The notes beneath the pieces are model-generated. The model was given only the letters and a program-made list of their open reading frames with translations, was not told where the DNA came from and made no database searches. The position numbers and the translations under genes are program-made. DNA of 64,000 nucleotides from Hevea brasiliensis (taxonomy: Eukaryota; Streptophyta; Magnoliopsida; Malpighiales; Euphorbiaceae), in NCBI RefSeq assembly GCF_030052815.1, contig NC_079496.1, forward strand, positions 9,811,100-9,875,099, written 5' to 3'. Below are positions 22,691 through 35,067 of this stretch, one piece after another (within the stretch, counting starts at the first letter, position 1; every line of letters starts with the position of its first letter).

Positions 22691-24862
22691 ATGAATTTAT
22701 TCAGATTAGCTGGGGACATGACCCATTTGGCCAGTGTTCTTGTTTTGCTCCTCAAGATCCACACCATCAAATCCTGTGCTGGTATCTATCTACATTGTGT
22801 TCTTTTTTCTTTGATTTTTGGTTCCCAATTATTGTGTGTGTTTTTTAGACTCTTTGAAAAATTTGTTTTCATTGAAATAGATAAATTGATTTGACGGGTT
22901 TGTGTTTAATTCATTTGTGGTTTTGTTTGTTTCCTGCAATATAACTACTAATGGTGAAATGTTTACTGCTCATAAGGTTTGGGTTTCTTTGCTTTGATTT
23001 CACATCTGAAGAAATCATAAATCTTTCCCAGTTTTATGCCAACCTTGTCATGTGTTTATGAATTTCTTGCATTTTGTTGAAGATACTGTTTGCCTTAATT
23101 GTGAATATACTTTCTTTTCAGCTGGATCAATTTAGAGTTTCTTTCATATATTGCTATGCTAGATATAATGGATACAATAGATAAACATTATATGAAGACA
23201 CCAATTTTACAACTAGAATAATGGAGGGTGCGCTCGTACCTAAATATTGTTCATGTATCGACTAACAATTGTCTCATAAACCCTTTTTATATTTGATTGG
23301 AATTGGTTTTTTTCAGTTATAGAGTCTTCGACCGTACAACCACCCCCCCTTTCCCCTTTTATTCTCGTGCATTTGCTCATGACTGTGACAAGCTGTTTTG
23401 TTCTATTCAGTTGTTGCAGTCTTATATTTTTCACTTCCCGGTCATTTACAGGGGTTTCTTTGAAGACTCAGGAGCTGTATGCCCTTGTATTTGTAACTCG
23501 CTACTTGGATATATTTACCAGTTACATATCATTTTATAATACTGTGATGAAGTTAATTTTCCTCGGAAGCTCTTTCTCTATTGTTTGGTCTATGCGGCAA
23601 CACAAGCTGATTCGAAAATCTTATGATAAGGATCAAGACACATTTCGCCATTTTTTTCTTGTGTTGCCCTGTCTGATTTTGGCCTTATTAATTCATGAAA
23701 AGATTACCTTCAAAGAGGTAAGAATGTCCTTTCATCCTGTTTGTGTTGCATTCTTGTGCAATCTTTTGTACTTGTTGTATTTTTCAACTAGGTTATAGGT
23801 TATCTGGTTCTTAAGTATGTATCAGATATCTGTATGAAAATGTAGACTAATAGACATACATATTTAATATGCATTTATAATATAATAATTACTATGTGCT
23901 AATTGAAAAGGGTTTATGTGTATCTTTGAGGACAAATTACATCAAGAGTGTCTTAATTTATGTGGTTATTTTGTGTCAATCACTCAACTTTAACATGTTA
24001 AAATAAAATCTCTTAACTGTAGTTTTGTTTTAGAAAGTCCCTTGACCTGCAATAGCATATTTCCAGGTTAAAAAGAATAAAATCACCCTTTTGCCTTCTT
24101 TTCCTAATTTTTTCTCGTACCTTTGTGATTAAATTAACTAATAATTATTGTCAATAGAATTATTTTATTTTAGCTAAATTTATTAATTAAATTATTAATT
24201 ATATATGTTATTTATTATTAATTAAAATTTAATTTGTAAAAAATGGAAAAATAATAATATAAAATTTTAAATTTTAAAATAGTATTTAATTATTATATGA
24301 TATTTTATCAATATTTTAGTTTTTATATTAAAAAAAAATACACAATAAATAATAATGTATAAATTTATTTTGATTAAATATTAATTTAGTGTTAAAAAAG
24401 AACTTGGAAATCTGCTATTGCATGTTAAAGAGACTTTTTCTAAAATAAAACTCAAGTTGAAGGATTTTATATTAACAAATTGAAGTTAAGTGACTAAAAT
24501 GAAATAACCTAAGTTGAGGGACAGTTGGGGCAATTTATTTGTATCTTTGATGTGCTCTAATGAGAAATTAATAAGGCTATATTTTTCTTTTTGGTCATAT
24601 TGTCTCATTTTTATTTCCAAAATTATGCTTGAGCAGGTAATGTGGACATTTTCCTTGTATTTGGAAGCTGTCGCAATACTTCCTCAGCTTGTTTTGCTGC
24701 AAAGAACAAGAAACATTGACAACTTAACAGGACAATATGTCTTTCTCCTCGGGTATTTAGCTATTGTATTATGCATCTTTATGTATTTAATTTTATGTTG
24801 AAGAGTTTATATTTCTCTTTAGTGCTTGCCCATACCTGTCATCTCTTCATATTACTTGAAAG

Positions 24863-24930
<68 letters not shown>

Positions 24931-25507
24931 CTTCTCATCCAACAAAACTGAATTTCCCCAAGGAAATGGGAATTACCATTAGAAAAACTTTTAAAGATTA
25001 TGTTGAGTTGTCATGAGAGGGATGAAAAAAAAATCTGGAATTCTTTAAATGTTTAAAGAGATTAATGTTCTTAACCTATCCACTTCTGAGTTCGAATGCA
25101 GGGCATACAGAGCACTCTATATATTAAACTGGATCTATCGCTACTTTACTGAGGAACACTATGTCCAATGGATAAGTATGTCTTGCGTACCCCTTGCCTC
25201 CCTCACTCCTCCTCTCCCTCCAATGGTGCATGTGCATGCACTTTAAGGAATATGCTTTAATGCGTAATATTATTTATTTAACTGATTGTCATTTTCATAA
25301 TTTTTTCTTCTCTTGCAGCTTGGACATCAGGAATTGTTCAGACATTACTATATGCTGATTTTTTCTATTATTATTTCCAAAGGTAAGTGCTTGAACCTTT
25401 ATACAAAACCATCAAGGCTTATATTGATGATTGCACAAAATGATGATATTATTTATGGGTTGGTTTGCAGCTGGAAGAACAATGTAAAGCTACAGTTACC
25501 AGCTTGA
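22691..25507 (+). CDS. ERD2: ER lumen protein-retaining receptor (KDEL/HDEL receptor, ERD2 type)
   Basis: Six exons, 22691-22781, 23452-23717, 24637-24752, 25102-25175, 25319-25382 and 25471-25507, sum to 648 nt and 215 residues, the usual ERD2 length. All introns are GT-AG and all junctions keep frame. The protein is a seven-helix membrane receptor that binds K/HDEL signals in the Golgi and returns ER residents by COPI vesicles. Landmarks are MNLFRLAGDMTHL, SLKTQELYALVF, TRYLDIF (Arg47 and Asp50 match ligand-contact positions known in vertebrate receptors), SYDKDQDTFRH, FSLYLEAVAILPQL, LQRTRNIDNLTGQYVFLLG, YRALYILNW and YADFFYYY, with the plant-type end NNVKLQLPA. It looks intact. Intron 2 holds a Mutator-type MITE and intron 3 a TA/T microsatellite. 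Confidence 0.96.
23930..24539. mobile_element. Mutator-type MITE in intron 2 of the KDEL receptor gene
   Basis: About 610 bp with long imperfect inverted ends of roughly 140 bp: 23930-24067 matches the reverse complement of about 24405-24539 (shared words include ATAAAATC, TTTTAGAAA, TGCAATAGCA and GTTATTT). It is bordered by a perfect 11 bp direct repeat, TGTATCTTTGA, at 23919-23929 and 24540-24550. Long inverted ends with a 9-11 bp duplication are typical of MULE-derived elements. The AT-rich core has no coding capacity. Confidence 0.85.
24866..24930. repeat. (TA)n microsatellite followed by T run in ERD2 intron 3
   Basis: About 23 TA units at 24866-24912 run directly into a tract of about 18 T. 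It lies between exons 3 and 4 and does not touch the splice sites. Confidence 0.95.
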
Positions 25508-26542
25508 GTCATCTGCAGGCCAGGGGAACACATATTCATTTGATATTAAGTGCTTGATATATGGGTTTGCTTCAGTTGGGCTTGTTAAGCCATGCAACTT
25601 TTTCATTCTTATTGAATGAGGGCTTCACCCTGAACATAAGATACACGAAGCAAATCTCATCATGCAAGTATTCAATTACATTGTTTCTGACAGCAATTGT
25701 ATTGCATATTCGTTGGTATGAAAATTATTTTGACGAGTATAATTGATAGCGACATTTTATTGAAGATATTTTGTGTTCTAACTTCTGGACTTCAGTTGCT
25801 TAAAAAAAAAAAAAAAATTTCCGGACTTCAGCAACTGTATTTATTTCCTTGGACATCTAAATGCGCCACAAACACAAAAGCTGGAGCTCTGAACACAACA
25901 TAGAAGCATAGCTGTGTGGTTTATTGCTTATCGTAACTGAATAAACACCTAACATTCTAATTGAAGCAAAGTTAATTGTGTCTACAAGAAAATTGACGGA
26001 CTAGGATCATTATTTACTATGTTTGTTTGAACTTATTAGTGTGGTCTTTCTCTGAAGCAATGGCTGCCTGAAAAGCTTGATATTCTATAATTTTCATACT
26101 GTTCAGACCTGATAATAATTAACAAAAAAAAATATATATATATATATATATTACATAGCTTAGGTTAAGACTGAATTGGAGATGGTCTGGAGGCACACTT
26201 GCTGTGTCAAATTTCTGTTCAATCCCTTATATGATACTTCGTTTGCAGCTATGGACAGGAAATTGAAAAGAAAAAAAAGGTTAAAATTATCATATTCATA
26301 CAGAGAGGATTGTGATTCTTAGTTCTCTATCCTTTCTTTCCCCAAATAATGAGTAAATGAGAGCAATTGATTCATCAATCGTTAGCCTGTTAGTACATTA
26401 GAGACTAGACAATACTTGAAAATTAAACAAAACCAAATCCCTCGTATAGAAAGTGAATAATCATAGCACATAAGGATTTCTAGAGAGGAAAGAATCCTGG
26501 CCTTTCATAGTTTCTGATATATATATATATATATATATATTT
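25508..26542. other. 3' flank of the KDEL receptor gene, no further gene
   Basis: The first few hundred bases are probably 3' UTR. There are an A run at about 25802-25816 and TA microsatellites at about 26131-26150 and 26518-26540. The last one is where the neighbouring LTR begins. No open frame has a recognisable domain. Confidence 0.5.
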
Positions 26543-29500
26543 TGTAACACCCTCATTTATCTACAATGTAGTCTAGTAAGGCGTGCTACATTCAGTGCCG
26601 GAGTAACTTATTATGTCTTGTCGTGTATAATATTAATTTAATTATATTATTTTACGTATAGAAATTTTTTTTTTATCACGTCTTATTTTTGTGGAGACTC
26701 AAATAGAGTCTCCTCTATTTTATTAGTGTTTGGCTGGTGTAAACTATTTACCTGTTAAAACAATTTCATATCTATCTCATGTTTTTATATGTCATCTCAT
26801 AATATTTCTGCTCATACAATTTCAAGAAAATATAAGTTTCATTCATTCGTTCATATAAAATTCATATACAACAATTTACAATTTATTTACAACTCAAAAT
26901 GATTTACATCGTTTACTTATATACAATAACCAAAATGTAAAATATAAATATACATGAGCCCTACCAAAATGGACTACTGAGGTGACAACCTACACTGTAG
27001 TAGATCTGGCCAAATCCTGTCTAGGCACTACTGTTGCTGATGCTAATGCTGCTGCTCTCCAATACCTACGCGATGGGAAAACCAACGCGCTAAGTGTAAC
27101 GCTTAGTGGTGCATAAAATAAATGAAAAATAACTAAATAATTACGATAATTATTCTAAGTATAATTTCATATATTTCTAACTCATTTACATATTTTATGA
27201 AATCTTAGGAGCAAGTAAGTTATTAAGATCTTCTTTGTTCATTTATGTCATTTTCAATCTTATTGTTCATATATATGATCTCTTCATGTAATTATTTAAA
27301 TTTAAGACTTATTGCTCATATCTATGCTTAAGTAACCTATAACAAACTATAAAGACTAGATACACAGGAATATACTAGTTAAACATCCGTATGTCTAATA
27401 TGTATACATCTGTCTTGTCAGGCACAAAGCCAGCGGGCAGGCATAAAGTCAGAAATCATAATTGGCAGAATGGCCAACAGGCAGGCATAAAGCCTAAAGA
27501 ACAACCATATTAGACATATATTGTCTATCAATAACCATTCCTGTGGGCAGTACTACAATCTGTAGTCTCTAATTGGTATACCAATCGATCCATGCTATAT
27601 ATATAAGTCTATGTATACTTTAAGCAAATTAATATTATTAAGTATTTATAGTTTCATATTATGTGCTAGTTGTATTTAATAACATTTTCATGTTACTTAT
27701 GATGGGAAACATAAGTCCCACATGCATATTCATGTCACTTTTATATTTAACAATTCATTTTGATTAACTTCACATCATATAACAAATCATTTTATGAACC
27801 TTTCTCAAGGTCCAGATTTAATGTTTTAAGTTTACCTAACAAATTGGTCAAGATGTGGCCACTGTTTGGCCACACTTCCTTCATGAAAGTTATTCCTCTA
27901 TGTCTTATCTTTGTTTTCCTTTTTGAATCAGGTCATTTAGATTTTTAGAACTCAAGTTATGGTCAAATAACTACAACTGGTTCATTTCCTAAATTTGGTT
28001 CCTTAGCTAGGCAGGTTTTGGAGTTACAATTTACCAATTTAATTGAACATGTTGCAGCAACTTTTAGGCCTAGTATTCTTCATAGAATTTGTTTCCCTAT
28101 GTCTTATGGTCACTTAGAATTTTAAATCACAATTTTTTAAGTTTTGTAGAATTAATTATAGCCAAATAACTTACCTGGACTCATGTACCCTGTACCAACT
28201 GGATTCCAGTTCAGGTCAGTAGATTTGACTCAACTTTTAAGGTTCTTACACTCATAATCTGAGGCAAGTTTCTAAATCAAAGTTGGAGCCTTATTTCTTA
28301 GGTTTCCAAAACAATTTAGCTCATCTCATTTGGGATTTCCTAGTGGGAGAAATGACTTAAAGACTGTTATGGGGTCAAGTGGTTACTTAGGCAATTTCCA
28401 GAATTTGCATACTAATTTGACCTAGCTAATTGACCTAGTTCCCTTGGTTTCTGGGTTTTGGTCAAAATACCAATATTGTAGATTTATGTCTTAAGGAAAT
28501 TTTGCCACTAGTTTCATTACATTTTGATTTTTGTAGACCAAGTTATAGCCTTTTTTCCAAAACTGGTCGGGTAAGCCTATGTCCAGCAAATTCTGGGCAG
28601 TATGGTTCTGGACAGTTTTGTGACCTAAATTGGGTCAGTAATTTGGTTTGGTTAGAGGCATTTCTGGGCTCTATGTTCTTCATGAAAGTTATATTCCTAT
28701 GTCTAAACTTTCCACTGGTATAAAAATTAGGTCGTTTGGACCTTTCTAGAGCGAGTTATGGCCAAATGACTGTTCATTTGGTCATTTTTCTGGGTTCAAG
28801 ATTTGGTAAGCCGAATTCAAACAGTAATTAGGTCAATTTATAGACAGAATTTGGACATAATTTCTTCATGAAAAATAGAGTATTTTGGCCCTAGTTTCAT
28901 CTCCAATTGGCCTCATACCAATTGGAGTAACACAAATTTAGTTATAGGTCAAAAACCACACTGGACTCAATGAGTCCCACAACCTGCATAGAAAATACAC
29001 TCCCAATTCATTTCCTCCAATCTCCCAAACTACAAATTGGAATTCATGGAACTTCTAAATATCATCAATTCATCTCAACAAAGTCAAATTTTAGTAATTA
29101 CATAAAATCCCCAATTCATGATCACAAACCCTAATTTCATTTATCCAATTTGTGCAAACTCCATTCATTCAACTTCTAAAGCATATCAACTTATCAAACG
29201 TCATTGTTGAACCAATTTTCATCAATTAAAACATCAAACCCTAAGGAATTTTATGGCTGCCGAAAATAGGAGTGTTCATTTCCTTAGCAATTTCTTTCAA
29301 TTTAATGAAATTCTAACTTAATTTGACATGCTTACTACACCCAAAAGTGGAAAGAGAGGTTATAGTGCACTAACCTTTAGTGGTCACTTCTTAGACTTGT
29401 GAAACTTTGAAATTTCTTCACTTCTTAGCAACCAAAGTCTTCCTTATGGTGTGGGGATGATTTTTAGTGAAGGGAGTTTAGGGTTTTGAGGTGAGAAAGG

Positions 29501-30250
29501 GGGAGTTATTAAGCTTGGAAGGAATGAAAATGGAGGAAAAGCTTAGGGAGTGCATTCAGCCATGGGAAGAAATGAAGAAGAAGAAGATGATCACTTGGTC
29601 AATTTTGTCTCCTTTTTGCCTTCTTTCTTATCTCTTGTACTTGTTTGTTAATTTCCCATTGGTCATCATTTATTTTTGATGTCATTATGACATCATGCTT
29701 ACCTCATAATTCTTTTATACTTAAATTTCTTTTCTTTTCCCTTTTTTCATTACATAATTCATGATTTAATTTATTTTATATATTTTAATCTCTCTCATTT
29801 TAATTGACATTTAGGTCAAAATTTCACCTTGTGGGTGAAATTACCAAAATGCCCTTCGTCATGCTTGTCGGGTTATTTTTGTCTGTACCGATTAATAAAT
29901 TCTATTAAAATTTCTTTGATATTTTTAATGTCATTTATATCTCAGTAAACCTTCAATTAAGTCCCAAAAATTATCTTCTAGGGTTCCTCAGGGGTCTGGG
30001 GTTAGCAATTGTCTTCACAGTCGTTTCCCAGTACGCTCACCCATCGCCGTGACCCCGACTCGTTTAACCGAGTTGTACTTCGCTTCTTTTACTTTTCTTT
30101 AATTTTACTTAGTTTTTATTCAGTCAATTTATGTTTCCTCACTCTAGTTTGAGTGTAGTTCCAGACATCCTGGCTGTCCGAACAAACGTTAGTCATCGAA
30201 ACAGTGAAATATACGGACTACCTAAAGTGAGGGCATTACAGGGCGTTACA
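26543..30250 (-). mobile_element. Long LTR of a TGTAACACCC-family Ty3/gypsy element, apparently solo
   Basis: The segment begins TGTAACACCC and ends GGGCGTTACA, so it is bounded by TG...CA with inverted 10-base ends. On both sides lies the same TA microsatellite (TATTT before, TATAT after), consistent with one insertion into a TA run. Its right end, read on the minus strand, matches the start of the element at 31443 (GTATATTTCACT, GTTTAAC near CGAG, GATGGGTGA words), so it is placed on the minus strand. No gag or pol is seen in 3.7 kb. It could be a solo LTR left by LTR-LTR recombination, or a non-autonomous element with short inverted ends. Short open frames inside are not taken as genes. 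Confidence 0.6.
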
Positions 30251-30260
30251 TATATATATA

Positions 30261-30573
30261 TGATGGTGTCACATAACAGCCTGCATACTTATTGAAACAA
30301 AGGAATAGGGAAAGAAAGAGAGAGAAATAGATGAGAAAAGAGATAGATTGGATGAGAAAAGAAATAGATTGGATGAGAAGAGAAGAGAATATTCAGAGAT
30401 GAGAGAAAAGTATTCTTGTTTATTGATTCTTGGAATGAATCTCGTCTAGTACATTTCTCTTACTTATATAGCAAACACTCCCTCTACAATAACTACTCTA
30501 CTCTCTTCCTCACATAACTATAGCTCTATTCCTATTATTTCCTTTCCCATATCTAACTCTGCTATACGTAACA
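30261..30573 (-). repeat. 3' LTR of a further LTR retrotransposon (minus strand)
   Basis: On the minus strand the 313 bp run TGTTACGTATAG...GTGACACCATCA has TG/CA ends, a TATA-like CTATATAAGTAAG and an AATAAA signal. It follows a purine tract. The matching 5' LTR is not in the window. Confidence 0.65.
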
Positions 30574-30588
30574 ATACGTCCCCCCATG
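30574..30588 (-). other. Polypurine tract of the minus-strand LTR element
   Basis: Read on the minus strand, ATGGGGGGACGTAT directly precedes the LTR start TGTTACG, the expected position of a plus-strand primer. Confidence 0.6.
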
Positions 30589-30816
30589 AGCACATTCTTG
30601 TCCCCAAGAATGTGAAAATTTAGGAATTATGAGCTGAAAAGTGCAGGTACTTCCACATTTGCAGTTGGAAATATGAATTGAATGGCCCAAAAAAAAAAAT
30701 GGCTGAAAGTTTTAGGTACATCCTTCTCATCAATTAAAAGTATGAACACTTAAGTGACAAAGAGTTAATTTTCTTCCTTTCTCTTCTCCCAATTTTCCAT
30801 GTTTGTTCTTTTAAGA

Positions 30817-31266
30817 TCACAATACCATTTGGTGGCTTAATTTTCTTCCTTTCCCTTCTTGATATTTCCCATTAATCTTCCATGAGACTGATAAGAGTAA
30901 AAAGCTGAATTCACCATCTTTGCTCCCCAAATACTGCCACTTGCTTCCAACAGCCACACTTTTTGAAACACCTTTATGTTTCTTTTTTTCAAAAACATTC
31001 CCAAGAAGTTCTGCATCAAAAAGTTCAGTTTTGTTAATGAATTGTGCAATTACATCAGATTCAGCTCCTATTTTCCCCATTGCAGACTCTAGTTGCCCAT
31101 CATCACCATCCTCATATATCTCACCTATACTAGACATATCAACAATAAAATCTTGCTCCATCTCAGCACTAAACTGATCTTTGTATTTTTCTTCTAATCC
31201 CAGCTGTGGATGAATTGTTACTTTCTGAACTTCAACAGGTATGTCATCTTGATCCTCGACAACCAT
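30817..31266 (-). CDS. Unrecognised 149-codon frame in the 3' end of the LTR element
   Basis: The frame lies 240 bases upstream of the purine tract, in the sense direction of the element. It begins MVVEDQDDIPVEVQK. It is acidic in the first half (EIYEDGDDGQLES) and has a Lys-rich patch (FEKKKHKGVSK) followed by GSKWQYLGSKDG. I do not recognise a domain. Upstream, at about 31300-31425, the reading region holds three imperfect 39 nt repeats built on ttctccatcaccaacaatat. It is most likely an element-specific extra ORF or captured fragment rather than a host gene. Its upstream part is lost because the 31443 element is inserted there. Confidence 0.4.
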   Translation of the reverse strand: MVVEDQDDIPVEVQKVTIHPQLGLEEKYKDQFSAEMEQDFIVDMSSIGEIYEDGDDGQLESAMGKIGAESDVIAQFINKTELFDAELLGNVFEKKKHKGVSKSVAVGSKWQYLGSKDGEFSFLLLSVSWKINGKYQEGKGRKLSHQMVL

Positions 31267-31442
31267 GTTTTCATTTTGAATTGAATCTAATAGATCTAGG
31301 ACAATCTGCTCTCCATCAATAATATCAACCTTTTTCGCTTCTCCATCACCAACAATATAAACCTTTTCCGCTTCTCCATCACCAACAATATCAACCTATT
31401 CTTTGTCTCCATCACCATGAAGAAATGCTACATCATCAAGAA

Positions 31443-33321
31443 TGTAACACCCCTAATTGCATAGCCTGGTATATTTCACTATTCCGGTGACCGGTGTCGA
31501 TCCGGACAATTAAGGGGATTAGAACCACACTCAAGACAACTAGAGAAGCTATAAACACAAATAATTAGTAATGTCTAATTAGTTAAGTATAAACAAGAAA
31601 AATAGAACATAAGAAGTTAAACGAGCCGAGAGTCACAGCGATGGGTGACCTTATTGGGAACGACTACGAAGTCATTTTAAACTCAAATTTCGAACCGTAA
31701 AAAGTGACGCTGCGGTCCTTAGGACCCTTATAAACACAGTGGAAAAGAGAAAATCACGAAAAAGATATGTTAAGCCAGTCAAAAAATTAGGTCAGGGAGC
31801 CAGAAGAAATATGGAATTAATTGCAAACCGGGATGAACCGGCAAGGGGCAATTTGGTCAATTGACCCCGAGAGCTGACTCCTGACCTAACTGTCAAATAA
31901 AATCAGAGAAAAGAAAATTTCGTAATTGAAAATTAAATTAAAGAACTAATAGAAAAAAAAAAAGAAAATGAAAAAAGGAAAAGTTAAAAGGTGATGACAT
32001 CATGCATGACCTCATGCATGATGCCATAAAGAATATAATTTATTTATTTATTTATTTACATTTTTGGTCTTCCATAAGACTTAAAAATTCATTAAAAAAA
32101 AGAAAATCATTTCTTCTTCAAAAAAAAACGTTTTCATCTCTCTCTCACTTTTCTCTCCTAAGGTTCCTCCATTAACAAGCTTTTAAAGCTTGAAAAACTT
32201 AGTTCTTCCCCACAAGTTTCAACCCTAAATCCTAAAAAGCTTCTAAGTTACCCTAGAAAAGAAGATTAAAGAAGAATAGGAGGGAAGAAAAGTGAAGGAA
32301 AATCAAACTTGGCAATTCAAGAAAATTTGACAAGTGAGGTTAGTACTTGTTTCCCTTTCTTTTCTTCTTCAAGCTTTGAAATTAAGTTAAGATGAGTCTA
32401 AATTGCATGAAAAGTTAAAGAAAATGATAAGTTATGAAAGGACAAACAATTTGGCAGCCATGAGGGTTGGGGGAAAGTGATATGTTTCAATTCAATAAAT
32501 CATGCATGCAAGTCAATCTAAGTGGGTAGGTGTTAGTGCCACACTTTAAATTGCATGAATGGAACAAATATGTGAATTAGGGTTTTGAACATTAGGGTTT
32601 AGAGACCAAAAATGTGAAAAACTTGTAAATGGTGTCTTTGACCTAATGTGAAGTGAAAAATGGTCATTTGTGACCAAATGAGGTGTGTTAGAAATGTTGG
32701 AATTAAAAGCCAATTCGGATTGGATAAGGTCATGTGCTGGCAGCATGACCAAAACCTCCTTTGAGGGACCAAAAATAAAATTTTACAAGTCCAATGGATA
32801 TGGGACCAATTGGGGATGAAAATAGGCACTAAATGATACAATTTTCATTTAGGAAGCCTGCCCAAAAAGTGACTAAAACCTAGTGAACAAAGTGGCCAAA
32901 GTCGGAAAATCGCAGGCTGCCTCTGCATAAACTGATCAAATGAACAGTATTTATTCATTTGGTCATAACTCGAGCTAGGCAGGTTAAAATGACCTGAAAT
33001 TTTACCAGGGGTTAGATGAGATATAGATCTAAAACTTTCATGAAAAACACCAACCATAATTATGCCATTAACCTAATCAAATTACTGAGCAAAGTTGGTG
33101 ACCTGAATCTGCAGAACTGCAGATTGCCATATGAACAGTAAAGTTTCAATGGCTATAACTCTCTCTAGAAAACTCCGATTTAGGCGATTCTTGAACCGAT
33201 GGAAACCTAAGACATAGTAAAACATTTCATATGAAAAAAATTAGACCAAATTATGGACTTAACTTGATCAAATTACTGAATGAAGTTGGATCAACAAATC
33301 TGCAGAACCAAATTCTGCAGC
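31443..33321 (+). mobile_element. 5' part of a second TGTAACACCC-family element, interrupted by Athila
   Basis: It begins TGTAACACCCC at 31443, inside the reading region of the preceding LTR element. The sequence parallels the reverse complement of the right end of 26543-30250: GGTATATTTCACT, then a GTTAAACGAG/GATGGGTGA block, then a GGCAATTTGG block and a leader-like CT/AAG-rich part. It is thus the same family in the opposite orientation. The segment 32700-33320 contains several diverged copies of a phrase with CAAATGAACAGTA, GGTCATAACT and ATGAAAAA. Its right part continues beyond the Athila insertion and is not in the window. Confidence 0.6.
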
Positions 33322-34933
33322 TGATGCATACATTTTGCATAGTCATTTAGGTCTAATTTCATAGCCATTTTATTTTATTATTAGTTATTTTTAGCTAATT
33401 TCATTAGTTATTTAGTTAGTTTTTCATAATTGTCAATTTTGGATTAATTTGTAATTTTTACTTTGTTTTGTAGGAAAAATGGTGTTTGTGAAGGACTGAA
33501 AAGAAATTTTACCATTGAGGAGTGACTTCCACAGCCAAAGATGTCAAAAACAAGTTTTCAAGTGGAAATATGCATTGACAAAATTGCGCATAACTTGCCG
33601 CATAAGCTATGCAGATCCGCATAAGGAGAAAAATCACTGTTCCAATACCTGCCGAAATGTGCATAAGGAGACTGCATAGCTTATGCACATTCACGCCTCC
33701 CTTATGCACTTTCACGGAATTGTGCATAACCTATGCACCAAGTCATGCAGTTTCGCATAAGTGAACCAGAGCCAGCGCATAAGGGACTGCATGACTTATG
33801 CAGTCCACTTATGCAGTCCCATAAAGAGTTCATTAATGAGCTGGCAGAAGATTCCCTCAGAAAATCCCTCCTCAAACACACCATTTTAGGGCTCCATGTC
33901 AGAAAATGCTATAAATAGTCTCATTTCCCATTTTAGAGGGGAAGCAAAAAGCAAGGAAGAAAAAAAGGAAGGAAAGGGCAGCAGCTGAAGGGTCACATTC
34001 ACCTTCCACACCATTTCCAATCTGATTTGGAGATTTCTTTCTTTTCTTACATTTTTCCTACATTTCTAGTGTTTAGTTTTTTGTTTCTTAGCTTAGATTA
34101 AAGCTTTATTTCCATTTAAACTTAGAATATCTTGTAAGCATTATGGGTAGTGAATAGTTTATTTAGATTCTGGAGTGAGGGTTGTAATATTTGAGATATT
34201 TTGTGGATTTTGATTGGGTAATCCATATTTTATGGTCTTAATGAGTTTTATTCATTTCTTGTGTGCTTAATGACATGCTTAGTGTAGGATCCCATTAAGT
34301 GATGTTCTTAATCCATGGTTGAGGCACCGAAAGGAGAAGGCCTTGTGATAGATAATCAAGAAATTGGACTTAATTAACTTAGATCTAGAAATAGACTAAG
34401 GATTAAGAGGATTCACAGATTAATTAAAGAACTTAATGGGTCTTAATTAACTCTAACTCCACGAAAGTAGGATTAGATTGATTAAGGCACTCTTTGTCTC
34501 ACTCGAAAGGGTATTCAAAGGATTTAAGAATTAATCTCCTTAAAACCCGTAAGTTCAGTAAGATTGGACAACCAATTTGAAATCCCAAAATAGCTCGAAT
34601 ATGAAATCCTGAACTCCGGAATCGCCTTTTTGTCATTGTTAATTTTTAATTGAAATTAATTGCTTGCCATTTTAATTTTGCCATATTTCAACTTGCTTAT
34701 TTCAAATTGATGCAATTTTAGTTTAATTAATACATTGTTGGATAGATTATTAATTTTTCACATATAGATTTCATACTCCAATACCCATCAATTTATTTCT
34801 TTAATTTCAAAAATAGTTCAATCTAGTCAACTTTTTTATATCAAAGGTTCAATCATTAACACAACTCCTCGTGGGAACGATATCTTTTCTATATTACTTG
34901 TACGACCCGTGCACTTGCGGTTGGGTCACATCA
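33322..34933 (+). repeat. 5' LTR of an Athila-type Ty3/gypsy element
   Basis: The 1,612 bp segment starts TGATGCATAC and ends GGTCACATCA, i.e. TGATG...CATCA ends, and is followed seven bases later by the primer-binding site. A TATA box, TATAAATAG, lies at 33910-33918 and is followed by a purine-rich leader. At 33580-33830 the LTR carries many copies of GCATAAG and CTTATGC words, the same motif as in the tandem array at 59516-60410. The LTR end reads like the conserved Athila end CCCGTGCACTTGCGG. Confidence 0.75.
33910..33918 (+). promoter_or_regulatory. TATA box of the Athila 5' LTR
   Basis: TATAAATAG, followed about 30 bases on by a purine-rich leader (agaggggaagcaaaaagc), is a plausible start of the element transcript. 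Confidence 0.65.
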
Positions 34934-34939
34934 AGTTTT

Positions 34940-34957
34940 TGGCGCCGTTGCCAGAGA
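34940..34957 (+). other. Primer-binding site, tRNA-Asp type
   Basis: TGGCGCCGTTGCCAGAGA begins six bases after the LTR end. Athila elements use this TGGCGCCGTTGCC site, complementary to the 3' end of plant tRNA-Asp. Confidence 0.85.
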
Positions 34958-35067
34958 GTTGTTTGTTTAAGATTGAGTTCTTGATTATTTTAGTTGTTTA
35001 TAGTTTTATTTTTGTTATCTTTTCATTTTGTGTTTGTTTATTCTTTTTCAGGTACTTTTAATCTTTT

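Noticed and set aside
23297..23539. Separate open frame overlapping KDEL receptor exon 2
   Set aside because: Out-of-frame shadow; exon 2 itself starts at 23452 and is set by splice sites and protein conservation.
32220..32235. Telomere-like AACCCTAAATCCTAAA words
   Set aside because: Only two degenerate units in an LTR leader; not a telomeric repeat tract.
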